From Candidatus Gottesmanbacteria bacterium RIFCSPHIGHO2_01_FULL_46_14 (lineage in GTDB: Bacteria; Patescibacteriota; Microgenomatia; UBA10105; UBA927), in NCBI GenBank assembly GCA_001780895.1, contig MFJJ01000007.1:1-21419 (forward strand): a stretch of 21,419 bases of DNA, in the 5' to 3' direction. Position numbers and translations under genes: made by a program. The notes below the pieces were generated by a model. That model searched no databases. It saw only the letters and a list, made by a program, of their open reading frames with translations, and was not told where the DNA came from. Below, in pieces: positions 1-7,215 of this stretch (its first letter is position 1; each line of letters starts with the position of its first letter).

Positions 1-2587
1 CATACCGCTCGGCAATGTTGCCAAGTCCAAGATGGGGAATAAGAGAAAAAATGAAAACGCTTATCCAAAACCACACACTTTTATCGAGCGCGAATTTTCG
101 AATTCTCGAAAGAATGAGAATGAATGGAAAAACAAGTACGATACCAGCAATCGGATTTGCCTTCACGAGCTCGCGAAGATTCCAAAAAAATGTTGCTGCA
201 TTTGGTCCAAAAAGTGACATGGCGATATATCCCATACTATTGCCAATACTATTGAATGGAAGCGCCATCAGATTGATTCCGTAATTACCCGCTGGAGCAA
301 CTGCGTTTGCACTCGTTCGTACCCACCAATAGAAGACTATGAGGAGGATAAAAAATATCGACAGCCCCCACTCCCGTTTCTTACCAAAAAGCACTGCACT
401 TGCCACGATGACCAGCGGCATCCCTAGCATCCCTTCATACCACAGAAGCGATACTGCCATAAAGAAAAAAGAGAAGCACAAGGTAAGATAACGCCATAAA
501 GAATTGTGCTCAAGAAATCGTAAAAAAAGATATATAGAAACAAATGCCGACGTCGCCCCGGCTACACTGCTCATTCCGGAAATCCAAAGCACATTCTCGT
601 GATGAATGGCCATGATCAGAAATAATAAAGAACTGAAAATAGCAATAACATTTTTTCCTACAGTCTTTCGAACCAAAAGATATACAAGCACGGTAGAGGC
701 AACATGAAGAAGAACATTGACCAAATGGTACCCGCCTGGTTTAAACCAAAAAAGTGCGTATGCTGCCGCAAAATACACTTTCGATAGCGGTCTATAGAAA
801 AATCCCGAGGAGTCAGTGAAAAACCGCGGAATATCAGATAAATACGTGGATGTTGCCCAACGCAACCACGTAAAATCATCTCCTAAGAATGTTATTTTTT
901 GCGATGATCCAAAGAGTACTACCCCTAAAGCTGTTATGAGTCCAACCAAAAGAATCGGAGAAGTAACAATTTTGGCTATCTCGGTTCTATAGGGAAATGG
1001 TTTTTTGTAGGTAAGAAGGAGCCCGCCAATGGTAACTCCCATCATTATCCAAAGCGTGTAGGCCATTTTTGATGCCTCAAAAATATCGACAAAAAATGCT
1101 GCTACTAATAAGCTTACTATGCCGCCACCAACACCAAACGCAGTACTGGCCACAAGTGATGAAGCGTCAACTACTGCCTTTTTGACAAAAACAAAATAGG
1201 CGAAAAAAATAAAGAAAAACGTGAAGCTTCCCAGTATTCCCGTTTCACCCAGCGCACGCAAATAATCATTATCGCTTGCTAAATTGAGTACTGAATACCC
1301 GCTTCCTGTAAAAATATTGCGAGAAAAAGCCTCCCAAGCCCGCGGCCAAGTTCCCTGAAATCGAGTGGTGATAGAAATGTCGTAGGCAATAGCGCGATCC
1401 AGATAAAATCGGTTTGGTACTACCTCAACTTCACCGCTGGTCGTGGCAACCGGGCCGACTGTTGAAAACCTCAGTTCGTTTCGTTCGAGAGCCATCTGTG
1501 CTTCCTCACCAACCGTTGGTATCCCTTCAGCCGGGTAATCTTCCCTGCTTCGCAGGGCAGTTACGGCATACGAGGCAATTATCGGTATCGGAGGCTCCAG
1601 AGGAATTCGAATAAAACCCGATCCGATAGGAAGACTATCGACACCGGGGGATGCCGATTCTTCAATCACAACTCTTCCGTCACTTTCCATCTGTGCCACT
1701 CCTACCGGATTTCCCGCGCGGGCGTCATACAAAACCCGTCGGTACTGGAGTGTTTTTGCGTATCGGTCCGAGGAGCGTAGTACAAACGGCAACGCAACTA
1801 TCCCGATTGCAACGATCGGAATAAACAAAACTTTCTTCTTGTGCCACCAAATGACGCACAAAAGCGCACATCCCAGGGCCAAGAATGAACTTCTCGACTG
1901 GGTCCACAAGAGCACAATCCCAGAAGCGAGGTTTGCCAGAATAAGAGCCGCACGCACAAAAATATTGCGGAGACCAATAATGAGGCTCGCAAACAGCACG
2001 ATGGCAAACACCAAATAGGCGGCCAAATCGTAGTGTCCGGCAAACGTCGAGGCGATACGGGAAGTCTCATGTAAAATAAGCGGTTCACCCTTTGCAAATT
2101 CTTCATTCATGGTAAGAAATGCGGGGTACTGCAAGTATTTCTGTGCATACCCATAGACATTTACCAGCATCGTCGTTACCGTAAGAGCACCAATATAAAA
2201 TGCAACATCACGAGCTTTTGAAATCGTACTCGCTGCCACAAAAAAGACGATCATATACTCGATGCGGCGTAAAAAGTGGAGAATGACAAGATGGGGGAAA
2301 TAATGCCAGATGGTTCTTCCTAAGATTGTTATAGAAATAAGAGAAGAAACAAATCCAACGACCCAGTAGATGATTATAGGCTTTGTTAAAGGATTATCTT
2401 TGGGGAGTCGGCGTCTCGTGATGTAGAACCCAACGACTATGGCGACCAATACATCCTCAAGCCGTATGTATACCCACGTAGAGGAAATATCCAAGAGTGG
2501 AATCTTTGGGTAAAGCGGGATAAAAAGAAGCAAAAACAGGCTAACAAATTTAATAATGTTATCCAATAGCGGCAAGTGCTTGTTCAT
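1..2587 (-). CDS. O-antigen ligase/polymerase-like protein fused to a GT-C-like membrane domain (3' end beyond window)
   Basis: The frame stays open from ATG 2587 to the left edge, giving 862 codons without a stop, with the C-terminus outside the window. Residues about 1-545 look like the O-antigen ligase family (WaaL/Wzy_C): many membrane segments, the Wzy_C-like motif TQSRSSFLAL near residue 230, a large loop at about 260-430, and a DNDYLRALGETGILG motif at about 439-453 followed by more membrane segments. From about 555 a second membrane unit begins with FLGDDFTWL (acidic pair at 570-571). Its next helices, including VNVLLHVASTVLVYLLV, resemble GT-C glycosyltransferases such as the PMT/ArnT group. 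The inferred role is polymerisation or ligation of lipid-linked glycan plus a lipid-phosphosugar transfer on the outer face. The start lies 29 bases inside the upstream GT2 gene, and an in-frame TGA lies just upstream of this ATG. I read the junction near 1000 base by base and found no frameshift. The family calls are by eye. Confidence 0.8.
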   Translation of the reverse strand, partial: MNKHLPLLDNIIKFVSLFLLLFIPLYPKIPLLDISSTWVYIRLEDVLVAIVVGFYITRRRLPKDNPLTKPIIIYWVVGFVSSLISITILGRTIWHYFPHLVILHFLRRIEYMIVFFVAASTISKARDVAFYIGALTVTTMLVNVYGYAQKYLQYPAFLTMNEEFAKGEPLILHETSRIASTFAGHYDLAAYLVFAIVLFASLIIGLRNIFVRAALILANLASGIVLLWTQSRSSFLALGCALLCVIWWHKKKVLFIPIVAIGIVALPFVLRSSDRYAKTLQYRRVLYDARAGNPVGVAQMESDGRVVIEESASPGVDSLPIGSGFIRIPLEPPIPIIASYAVTALRSREDYPAEGIPTVGEEAQMALERNELRFSTVGPVATTSGEVEVVPNRFYLDRAIAYDISITTRFQGTWPRAWEAFSRNIFTGSGYSVLNLASDNDYLRALGETGILGSFTFFFIFFAYFVFVKKAVVDASSLVASTAFGVGGGIVSLLVAAFFVDIFEASKMAYTLWIMMGVTIGGLLLTYKKPFPYRTEIAKIVTSPILLVGLITALGVVLFGSSQKITFLGDDFTWLRWATSTYLSDIPRFFTDSSGFFYRPLSKVYFAAAYALFWFKPGGYHLVNVLLHVASTVLVYLLVRKTVGKNVIAIFSSLLFLIMAIHHENVLWISGMSSVAGATSAFVSIYLFLRFLEHNSLWRYLTLCFSFFFMAVSLLWYEGMLGMPLVIVASAVLFGKKREWGLSIFFILLIVFYWWVRTSANAVAPAGNYGINLMALPFNSIGNSMGYIAMSLFGPNAATFFWNLRELVKANPIAGIVLVFPFILILSRIRKFALDKSVWFWISVFIFSLIPHLGLGNIAERY

Positions 2588-3389
2588 ACGTATTTCGATT
2601 TCCCAGAGCGATCGCGATTCTCGCTTTCAGTCGCAACAAAAACAAAAGTATGTTCTGTTCCATTATAGACCGGTGTTTGCGATAAAAGTAGACAAGGCCC
2701 GTATAGATATTGATTACCGGAGTTTTTCTGCTCCCGCTGCTCGCCGCCCCTGTGTGAATGAATTCCGCCTCTGGACAAAAAATAACTTCGCGCTTTGCTC
2801 TGTAAAATAAGTCTATTTCCTCCATATAGAGAAAAATTCCCTCGTCGAATAGCCCTGCGTCAACAAACGTCTGTTTTTGAGCTAAAATACACGCGCCTGA
2901 TATCCAGTCAACCCGCCTAACCTCACTGGGGCTATAGCGACTGATGCCCAAGGCGTCTCCTTTCAAAAATAACATGGCAAACACAACAGGCAATGTATAC
3001 ATTGGTCCACAGGATGCTTGCGCAGATCCATCTTCATTCAGTAGTTTCCCACCCACAAAGGTATTCGGTTTTGCAAAAGCTAGGAGTTTCTCTATCGCAT
3101 TATTTTCAACAACGATATCCGAGTTTAAAAGGAGCACATATTCTCCTGTGGCTTTTCGTATTCCCTGGTTATTAGCTCTCCCATAGCCTACATTCTCTTT
3201 ATTGAGTATTTTTTTAACTCGAGGATATTTTTTTTTCAATAATTCTATTGAACCGTCATTCGACGCGTTATCTACAACAATTATTTCAAAATCCACTATC
3301 GCATCTTTCAGGCTCTCGTAAATTGATAGTAAACAACGATTGAGCAATGCTTTCGTATTGAAGCTGGGGATAATTATTGAAAGATTCAT
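2559..3389 (-). CDS. Glycosyltransferase family 2 (rhamnosyltransferase-like)
   Basis: This is a GT-A fold inverting transferase that should act in the cytoplasm on a nucleotide sugar and a lipid-linked acceptor. Visible motifs are the N-terminal strand LSIIIPSFN, VDNASNDGS near residue 40, NVGYGRANNQG near 66-75, the metal-binding NSD at 89-91, and EEIDLFYR in the C-terminal half, the usual layout of WbbL-like GT2 enzymes. I chose ATG 3389 (276 residues) over ATG 3404 because the earlier ATG lies inside the palindromic repeat at 3400-3468 and homologues begin close to the LSIIIP strand. The 3' end overlaps the start of the ligase-like gene by 29 bases. The donor sugar cannot be told from sequence. 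Confidence 0.9.
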   Translation of the reverse strand: MNLSIIIPSFNTKALLNRCLLSIYESLKDAIVDFEIIVVDNASNDGSIELLKKKYPRVKKILNKENVGYGRANNQGIRKATGEYVLLLNSDIVVENNAIEKLLAFAKPNTFVGGKLLNEDGSAQASCGPMYTLPVVFAMLFLKGDALGISRYSPSEVRRVDWISGACILAQKQTFVDAGLFDEGIFLYMEEIDLFYRAKREVIFCPEAEFIHTGAASSGSRKTPVINIYTGLVYFYRKHRSIMEQNILLFLLRLKARIAIALGNRNTYEQALAAIG

Positions 3390-3399
3390 AATTTTTTTT

Positions 3400-3468
3400 G
3401 TCATTCCGGGCTTGACCCGGAATCCATTCTCTCAAAAAACTGGATCCCGGCTCGGTGGCCGGGATGAC
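3400..3468. repeat. Palindromic REP/MITE-like element, two nested inverted repeats
   Basis: This 69-base unit starts GTCATTCCGGGCTTGACC and ends GGCCGGGATGAC. It contains two hairpins: ATTCCGGG/CCCGGAAT (3403-3410 and 3416-3423, loop 5) and ATCCCGGC/GCCGGGAT (3444-3451 and 3458-3465, loop 6). The two halves are also imperfect inverted copies of each other, as in TCATTCCGG versus TCATCCCGG on opposite strands. It fills most of the gap between the acetyltransferase stop and the GT2 start. Similar 'GTCATCCCGG...CCGGGATGAC' palindromes are widespread interspersed repeats in bacterial genomes. Only one copy is seen here, so mobility is inference. Confidence 0.75.
3434..3465 (-). terminator. Possible intrinsic terminator after the acetyltransferase gene
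   Basis: Read on the minus strand, the GC-rich 8-bp stem ATCCCGGC/GCCGGGAT with a 6-base loop is followed after CCAG by six Ts (3439 down to 3434). It lies 14 bases beyond the acetyltransferase TGA. This has the form of a rho-independent terminator supplied by the palindromic repeat. The 4-base gap before the T-run makes it only moderately convincing. Confidence 0.45.
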
Positions 3469-3478
3469 ATACGGAGCA

Positions 3479-4069
3479 TCATTGAAACAATCGTGCGAAC
3501 TCAAGTGTATATCGGAGGTCTTTACTGCGATTTCGTATAAATACTGCGGGCACTCCGCCGACGACTGTATAGGGATCGATGTTTTTTGTTACGACAGCGC
3601 CGCTTGCGATTACCGCGCCTTTTCCTATGCGCACACCCGGTAGGACCGTCACACGGGTTCCGATGACGACGTAATCTTCAATAACGACGTCCCCTTCTAC
3701 TTCTCGAAACTGTGGATCGTCGATATCATGCTGCATTGTATATATGCGCACTTCTCCTGCAATCGAAATATTATTGCCAATCCGAAGCGGCCGATGAGGA
3801 GGAGTTATAAAATTCTTTATATAAACAATTGGGTTTTTCGCTCCTTTGCGATAGAATCGCCCATCCAGAAACGCATCGTTTCCAACGATCGTATTGTTTC
3901 CTATTTCTACTCCAGAAGGGAGGTTAAAACGAGCTAACCAATGGATCGAGGTATGCTTTCCAATTTTTACACGAAACAGTGTTCGATAGAGAAATAATCG
4001 AATAGTATGACTGGGAATAAGACCCGTAAGCGTGCATAAAAATACCCAAAAATCAATGAATACTCTCAT
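3479..4069 (-). CDS. Left-handed beta-helix O-acetyltransferase (WcaF/NodL/maa-like)
   Basis: A 196-residue cytoplasmic acetyltransferase expected to O-acetylate a sugar of the glycan from acetyl-CoA. Hexapeptide-repeat turns are visible at VEIGNNTIVGNDA (54-66), LRIGNNISIAGEV (95-107) and IEDYVVIGTRVTVLPGVRIGKGAVIASGAVV (about 130-160, shown by its hydrophobic-at-every-sixth pattern). The family's C-terminal VVGGVPAVFI cap is at 169-178. His114 in TMQHDID fits the catalytic histidine position. The first 28 residues are rather hydrophobic, as in many capsule acetyltransferases. Its ATG overlaps the TGA of the upstream GT4 gene as ATGA (4066-4069), with a GGGGAGTGG Shine-Dalgarno-like stretch inside the upstream gene, so translation is probably coupled. 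The acceptor sugar is unknown. Confidence 0.92.
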   Translation of the reverse strand: MRVFIDFWVFLCTLTGLIPSHTIRLFLYRTLFRVKIGKHTSIHWLARFNLPSGVEIGNNTIVGNDAFLDGRFYRKGAKNPIVYIKNFITPPHRPLRIGNNISIAGEVRIYTMQHDIDDPQFREVEGDVVIEDYVVIGTRVTVLPGVRIGKGAVIASGAVVTKNIDPYTVVGGVPAVFIRNRSKDLRYTLEFARLFQ

Positions 4070-5142
4070 AGTTGTCCACTCCCCACTTTTTCGAGTACTT
4101 CAAGTGTCTGCCTGGCTGCCTTTTCCCACGTAAATTTCTTCACTTGTATTTTTGCCGCGCGCGCACGGGCGTCTCGTGACTTCCCTTCTAGTGCCTCTAT
4201 CAATCCTTTTGCGATACTCTCGACATCTTCTGGATATACATAGATTCCTGCATCTGCGGCAATTTCCGGTAAACTGGAAACATTGCTCACGACGACCGGT
4301 GTTCCAAATGACATTGCCTCAAGTACCGGAAGCCCAAACCCTTCATAAAGACTCGGCAGCGCAAACACTTTTGCATTTTTATAAAGCGAGGGCAGTTGAT
4401 CATCTTTGACAAAATCTAGAAATTTTACGCGATCTTCTACCCCATATTTTTTAGGGGCTTCCAGAATTTCTTCATAAAGCCAACCCCTTTTCCCCACGAT
4501 AACAAGCGTGAGCGGTGGGTATTTCGAAGCGATCCGACTAAATGCTTCAATCAAGCGGGTAAAATTCTTACGCGGCTGAAGCGTGCCTACAGAGAGGATG
4601 TAATCACCAAGACTAGTAAATTTAGCTTGAATTTTGGGCATGGTTAAACCCGGATAGGTTACTATAACGCGCTCAGGAGACACATTATATGCTTTAATTA
4701 TAGCACGTTTACTAAACTCGCTTATGGTCAGTATTGCACGCGATATGCGAGCACTGTATGCTGTCCAATTGACAAGTTGATGAAGATCGCGAGCTCGAAA
4801 CATTTCGGGATATTGGAGATAAGAAACATCCATAATAGCCATAACCCGTGGTGTATTTACCCACCGGGGAACGTAGTGCGTCGGCGAAAAAATAACATCC
4901 GGCGAATCTAGGGCTAGAGCCACCGGCAAGCCAAAGAATGTCCATAAATTTTTAGGCTTAGCAACCCTATAAGTCCAGCAATCTGTTGCTTTGGGCATGT
5001 CGCTCTGGGGCTCCTCCGGAAGGTAAACACGGAAAGAGTCTTTGCCTGTTTTATTCAGAAAGCGGAGAATCTCATATGCGTATCGCCCGATACCAACGCG
5101 ATTCTTCGCATTTGCTTCGTACCCATCAATTGCAATGTCCAT
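4066..5142 (-). CDS. Glycosyltransferase family 4 (GT-B, retaining)
   Basis: A full-length 358-residue GT-B enzyme. The N-terminal domain starts MDIAIDGYEA and carries the acceptor-side glycine loop (GIGRYAYE, 18-24). The C-terminal nucleotide-binding domain begins at SVGTLQPRKN (184-193), with basic R191/K192 and K218 in VGKRG. The E-x7-E signature is in EGFGLPVLE (E267 and E275), followed by GTPVVVSNVSSLPE. Such enzymes add mannose, glucose, galactose or a related sugar to a lipid-linked acceptor in the cytoplasm. It lies just after a truncated gene of the same family, separated by a 32-bp perfect palindrome, and is coupled by ATGA overlap to the acetyltransferase. Donor specificity is not visible. 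Confidence 0.93.
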   Translation of the reverse strand: MDIAIDGYEANAKNRVGIGRYAYEILRFLNKTGKDSFRVYLPEEPQSDMPKATDCWTYRVAKPKNLWTFFGLPVALALDSPDVIFSPTHYVPRWVNTPRVMAIMDVSYLQYPEMFRARDLHQLVNWTAYSARISRAILTISEFSKRAIIKAYNVSPERVIVTYPGLTMPKIQAKFTSLGDYILSVGTLQPRKNFTRLIEAFSRIASKYPPLTLVIVGKRGWLYEEILEAPKKYGVEDRVKFLDFVKDDQLPSLYKNAKVFALPSLYEGFGLPVLEAMSFGTPVVVSNVSSLPEIAADAGIYVYPEDVESIAKGLIEALEGKSRDARARAAKIQVKKFTWEKAARQTLEVLEKVGSGQL

Positions 5143-5155
5143 AGATCAATTGCTG

Positions 5156-5187
5156 TTTGTATTAATGTATTAATACATTAATACAAA
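5156..5187. repeat. Perfect 32-bp AT-rich palindrome
   Basis: The 16-base half TTTGTATTAATGTATT is followed without a spacer by its exact reverse complement AATACATTAATACAAA. Each half holds repeated TATTAAT units. It lies between the stop of the truncated GT4 (5193) and the start of the intact GT4 (5142). The stem is too AT-poor in GC pairs for a classical terminator and no T-run is needed to explain it. It could be an operator for a dimeric regulator, a cruciform, or a scar of the rearrangement that removed the neighbouring gene's second half. Confidence 0.85.
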
Positions 5188-5192
5188 GAGAA

Positions 5193-5738
5193 CTACAAAT
5201 TAATTCCCGGATAAACGATGGTGCTCTTATCAATTCCCAATAATTCTTTTGCATCGTTTGCCGTTGCCTGTGAATCGCACAGAAAATGCTTGCACTCTTT
5301 TTTGGCCCAGGCAAATCTCCGTTTTTGCACATTGACGATATTTGTTCCCTCGAAGCTTTCCGGGTATCGGAGTACCGTAAAATCATGAATCGTCGTAATC
5401 CCTCGAGCGTTTTTGAGCGGCGGTTGTGTCCAGTCGCTGCTCCAGAATACATCAATGGCACCGGTAAATGTTTCTATCGGTACGATGTGCAAATGATTCC
5501 AAAGAATTTCAAGAAGCGAAATGGGAATCGGCAAAATCATAAGCCGTACATGTGTACTTAAATACTTAACAGTATTAAAGTATTGTTTCAACACGTGTTG
5601 TTTTTTTAGCGATGCGCCGAACAATACGTATTCATTTGTTTGGTCTATCGTCAATAGTGCCCGCACCATCTCCCGGACGTAGTTCCCCACACCCGTTCCC
5701 TCGTGCACGATCTGACTAATATCAATACCAATCCGCAT
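5193..5738 (-). CDS. Truncated glycosyltransferase family 4, N-terminal domain only
   Basis: The 181 residues match the N-terminal acceptor domain of a GT4 enzyme: MRIGIDISQIVHEGTGVGNY with the glycine loop GTGVGNYV, the DVFWSSDWTQPP segment, TIHDFTVLRYPESF, and a final STIVYPGINL. In the intact neighbour the equivalent end (VIVTYPGLTM, about 159-168) is the inter-domain linker. The whole nucleotide-binding domain with the E-x7-E motif is therefore missing. The 50 bases after the stop hold only the palindrome, so the missing half is not present in another frame. The protein is probably inactive alone, or at most an acceptor-binding remnant. An extended -10 element sits 11 bases before its ATG. 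Confidence 0.85.
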   Translation of the reverse strand: MRIGIDISQIVHEGTGVGNYVREMVRALLTIDQTNEYVLFGASLKKQHVLKQYFNTVKYLSTHVRLMILPIPISLLEILWNHLHIVPIETFTGAIDVFWSSDWTQPPLKNARGITTIHDFTVLRYPESFEGTNIVNVQKRRFAWAKKECKHFLCDSQATANDAKELLGIDKSTIVYPGINL

Positions 5739-5749
5739 ACAGTAGATTT

Positions 5750-5758
5750 ATTGTATCA
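5750..5758 (-). promoter_or_regulatory. Extended -10 promoter upstream of the truncated GT4
   Basis: The minus strand reads TGATACAAT (extended -10 TGn plus TACAAT, 5 of 6 to consensus) ending 11 bases before ATG 5738. It lies in the 29-base gap after hicA. No good -35 is seen. Transcripts would start only a few bases before the ATG. Confidence 0.45.
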
Positions 5759-5767
5759 CCGTTATGA

Positions 5768-5995
5768 TTAAAGGAGCTGGAGAAATTCCTCTAGAGTAAT
5801 TTCAGCATCTTTAAGGATGGAACGTGTGATGCCGTGGCTTAGATCACGGCCCGCGTGAACCGGAACCGAAACGCTCAGTTGATCAGCCTTTCTGACAAAA
5901 ATATGGTGACTTCCTGTCACTCGATGAAGCACAAACCCCTTTTTCTGAAGAACTTTTATAAACTTGCGCGCAGAAACAGTGGGGATACTAGGCAT
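5768..5995 (-). CDS. hicA: HicA family mRNA interferase toxin
   Basis: A 75-residue protein with the HicA/YcfA dsRBD-like pattern: SARKFIKVLQKKGF helix, the catalytic-histidine motif GSHHIF (His30 most likely, in G28-S29-H30-H31), the basic strand VSVPVHAGRDL, and a final helix pair with ITRSILKDAEIT. Known HicA toxins cleave mRNA and tmRNA and are neutralised by HicB. The ATG lies inside hicB with an 8-base overlap, so toxin translation is coupled to that of the antitoxin. The order hicB then hicA is the reverse of the E. coli pair but is common elsewhere. Length and motifs are complete, so it looks functional. Confidence 0.93.
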   Translation of the reverse strand: MPSIPTVSARKFIKVLQKKGFVLHRVTGSHHIFVRKADQLSVSVPVHAGRDLSHGITRSILKDAEITLEEFLQLL

Positions 5996-6245
5996 ACGCC
6001 TGTCTCGTGAGGTTCGTGGAAATGGTAACTGTTTGAAGCGTCTCTATAAGGTCATCTTCAGGTACTGACCAACCAAGTTCCCGTCGGCTTTCAATCCATC
6101 CGGTAATCGCTTCTTTAAGGTTTTTCCTTGTCTCTTCGATTGTCTTCCCTTGGGTGTGGCATCCAGGAAGCGCAGGCACGTAGCCGTGATAGTATTTGCC
6201 GTCTTTTTGAATGATAGTGCGATAGGTGAGAATGGCTGCCTTCAT
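5988..6245 (-). CDS. hicB: HicB family antitoxin (short form)
   Basis: An 85-residue protein with the partially degraded RNase-H-like HicB fold: a YHGYVPALPGCHTQG signature, then GKTIEETRKNLKEAITGWIE. It should bind and block HicA. Many HicB proteins carry a C-terminal ribbon-helix-helix or HTH for autoregulation. After the core this one has only about 30 residues (PEDDLIETLQTV and a short tail), so no clear DNA-binding domain is present. I chose ATG 6245 because the family N-terminus is short and a TATACT -10 lies 8 bases before it. ATG 6263 in the same frame would add six residues but overlaps that promoter. Confidence 0.9.
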   Translation of the reverse strand: MKAAILTYRTIIQKDGKYYHGYVPALPGCHTQGKTIEETRKNLKEAITGWIESRRELGWSVPEDDLIETLQTVTISTNLTRQAYA

Positions 6246-6253
6246 ACACGAAT

Positions 6254-6262
6254 AGTATACCA
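6254..6262 (-). promoter_or_regulatory. Extended -10 promoter of hicBA
   Basis: The minus strand reads TGGTATACT: TGn followed by TATACT (5 of 6 to consensus), 8 bases before the hicB ATG at 6245. It is squeezed between the galE stop (6268) and hicB. The expected start point nearly coincides with the ATG, implying a leaderless or near-leaderless message. No convincing -35 is seen. Confidence 0.5.
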
Positions 6263-6267
6263 CATTC

Positions 6268-7215
6268 TTACGTGTGGATTTGGTGCCATTTGAGAGCAGA
6301 GGTTACGATGGTTTCGATATCAGAATATTTGGGCTCCCAGCCTAAAACCTTCTTGGCTTTAGTGTTATCGGCCCAGAGCTTTGCAGGGTCTCCGGGTCGC
6401 CGTGGTTTGACCTCAACGGATAATTTTTTACCTGTTACTTTTTCAACAACGGAGAGAACTTCTTCGTTACTATATCCTCTTCCCACTCCCAAATTAATAA
6501 TCTGTGACCCTTTCTGTTCGAGTGCCCGAATATGAGCATCCGCTAAATCAACAACGTGGATGTAATCGCGAATGCACGTACCGTCCGGAGTATCGTAATC
6601 GTCTCCAAAAAGCTCAAATGTTTTTTGTTTTCCCAGGGCTACGGCAATTGCCACGGGAATAATATGCGTCTCCGGCTCGTGATCTTCTCCCAGAGTTCCG
6701 TCTAGCATAGCGCCGGCGGCGTTAAAATAACGAAGGATCACTGAGGTAACAGGATACCAACGGATCATCTCTTCAACCATGTTCTTCGAAGCTCCATACA
6801 CGGAGACCGGCGCAATTGCCTCCTCCTCAGCGATCGGTACGTTTTTTGGATATCCATAGACCGCGCTCGTTGAAGAAAAAATGATTTTTTTGCAATTATG
6901 CTTTTTCATGGCTTCGAGAAGATTGAGGCCACCAAGAAGGTTGTTGTGAAAGTATTCATAGGGCTTCTCCATGGACTCGCCTGCGAGCGAGAGCGCTGCA
7001 AAATGAATAACAGCGTCAAAGGTGTGCTGTTCAAATACTTCGTTAATTTCCGATAAATTCGTAAGATCGCCTACCAGGAGCGGCGTTTTGCCAACTGCCT
7101 CCCGGTGGCCTCGGGAGAGATTGTCAAAAACGATCGTATCATGACCTGCCAAAGTGAGGAGCTTGTTGGTTATAGAACCAATATAACCGGCACCGCCGGT
7201 GATAAGAAGTTTCAT
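6268..7215 (-). CDS. galE: UDP-glucose 4-epimerase
   Basis: A 315-residue extended SDR enzyme interconverting UDP-glucose and UDP-galactose (possibly also the N-acetyl forms) with bound NAD. The Rossmann motif GGAGYIGS (G7, G10, G13) opens the protein. FDNLSRGH follows strand 2. The catalytic triad is in FSSTSAVYG (S115/T116 region) and Y140-x3-K144 (VYGASK). The GalE-typical segments LRYFNAAGA, IRDYIHVVDLADAH and PRRPGDPA are all present. The start is ATG 7215, which overlaps the stop of the upstream 66-residue gene as ATGA. The frame remains open to an ATG at 7296, but that would put about 27 unrelated residues before the nucleotide-binding strand. It supplies UDP-galactose for the cytoplasmic glycosyltransferases here. 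Confidence 0.95.
   Translation of the reverse strand: MKLLITGGAGYIGSITNKLLTLAGHDTIVFDNLSRGHREAVGKTPLLVGDLTNLSEINEVFEQHTFDAVIHFAALSLAGESMEKPYEYFHNNLLGGLNLLEAMKKHNCKKIIFSSTSAVYGYPKNVPIAEEEAIAPVSVYGASKNMVEEMIRWYPVTSVILRYFNAAGAMLDGTLGEDHEPETHIIPVAIAVALGKQKTFELFGDDYDTPDGTCIRDYIHVVDLADAHIRALEQKGSQIINLGVGRGYSNEEVLSVVEKVTGKKLSVEVKPRRPGDPAKLWADNTKAKKVLGWEPKYSDIETIVTSALKWHQIHT

Noticed and set aside
1543..1557. Perfect small hairpin CCCTGC-TTC-GCAGGG inside the ligase-like gene
   Set aside because: It lies in a continuous coding frame, no T-run follows on the minus strand, and a single 6-bp stem is not enough to call a terminator or repeat insertion.
1798..2106. 102-codon minus-strand frame within the ligase-like region
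   Set aside because: It is out of frame with the continuous ligase-like reading frame, and its cysteine-rich translation has no domain.
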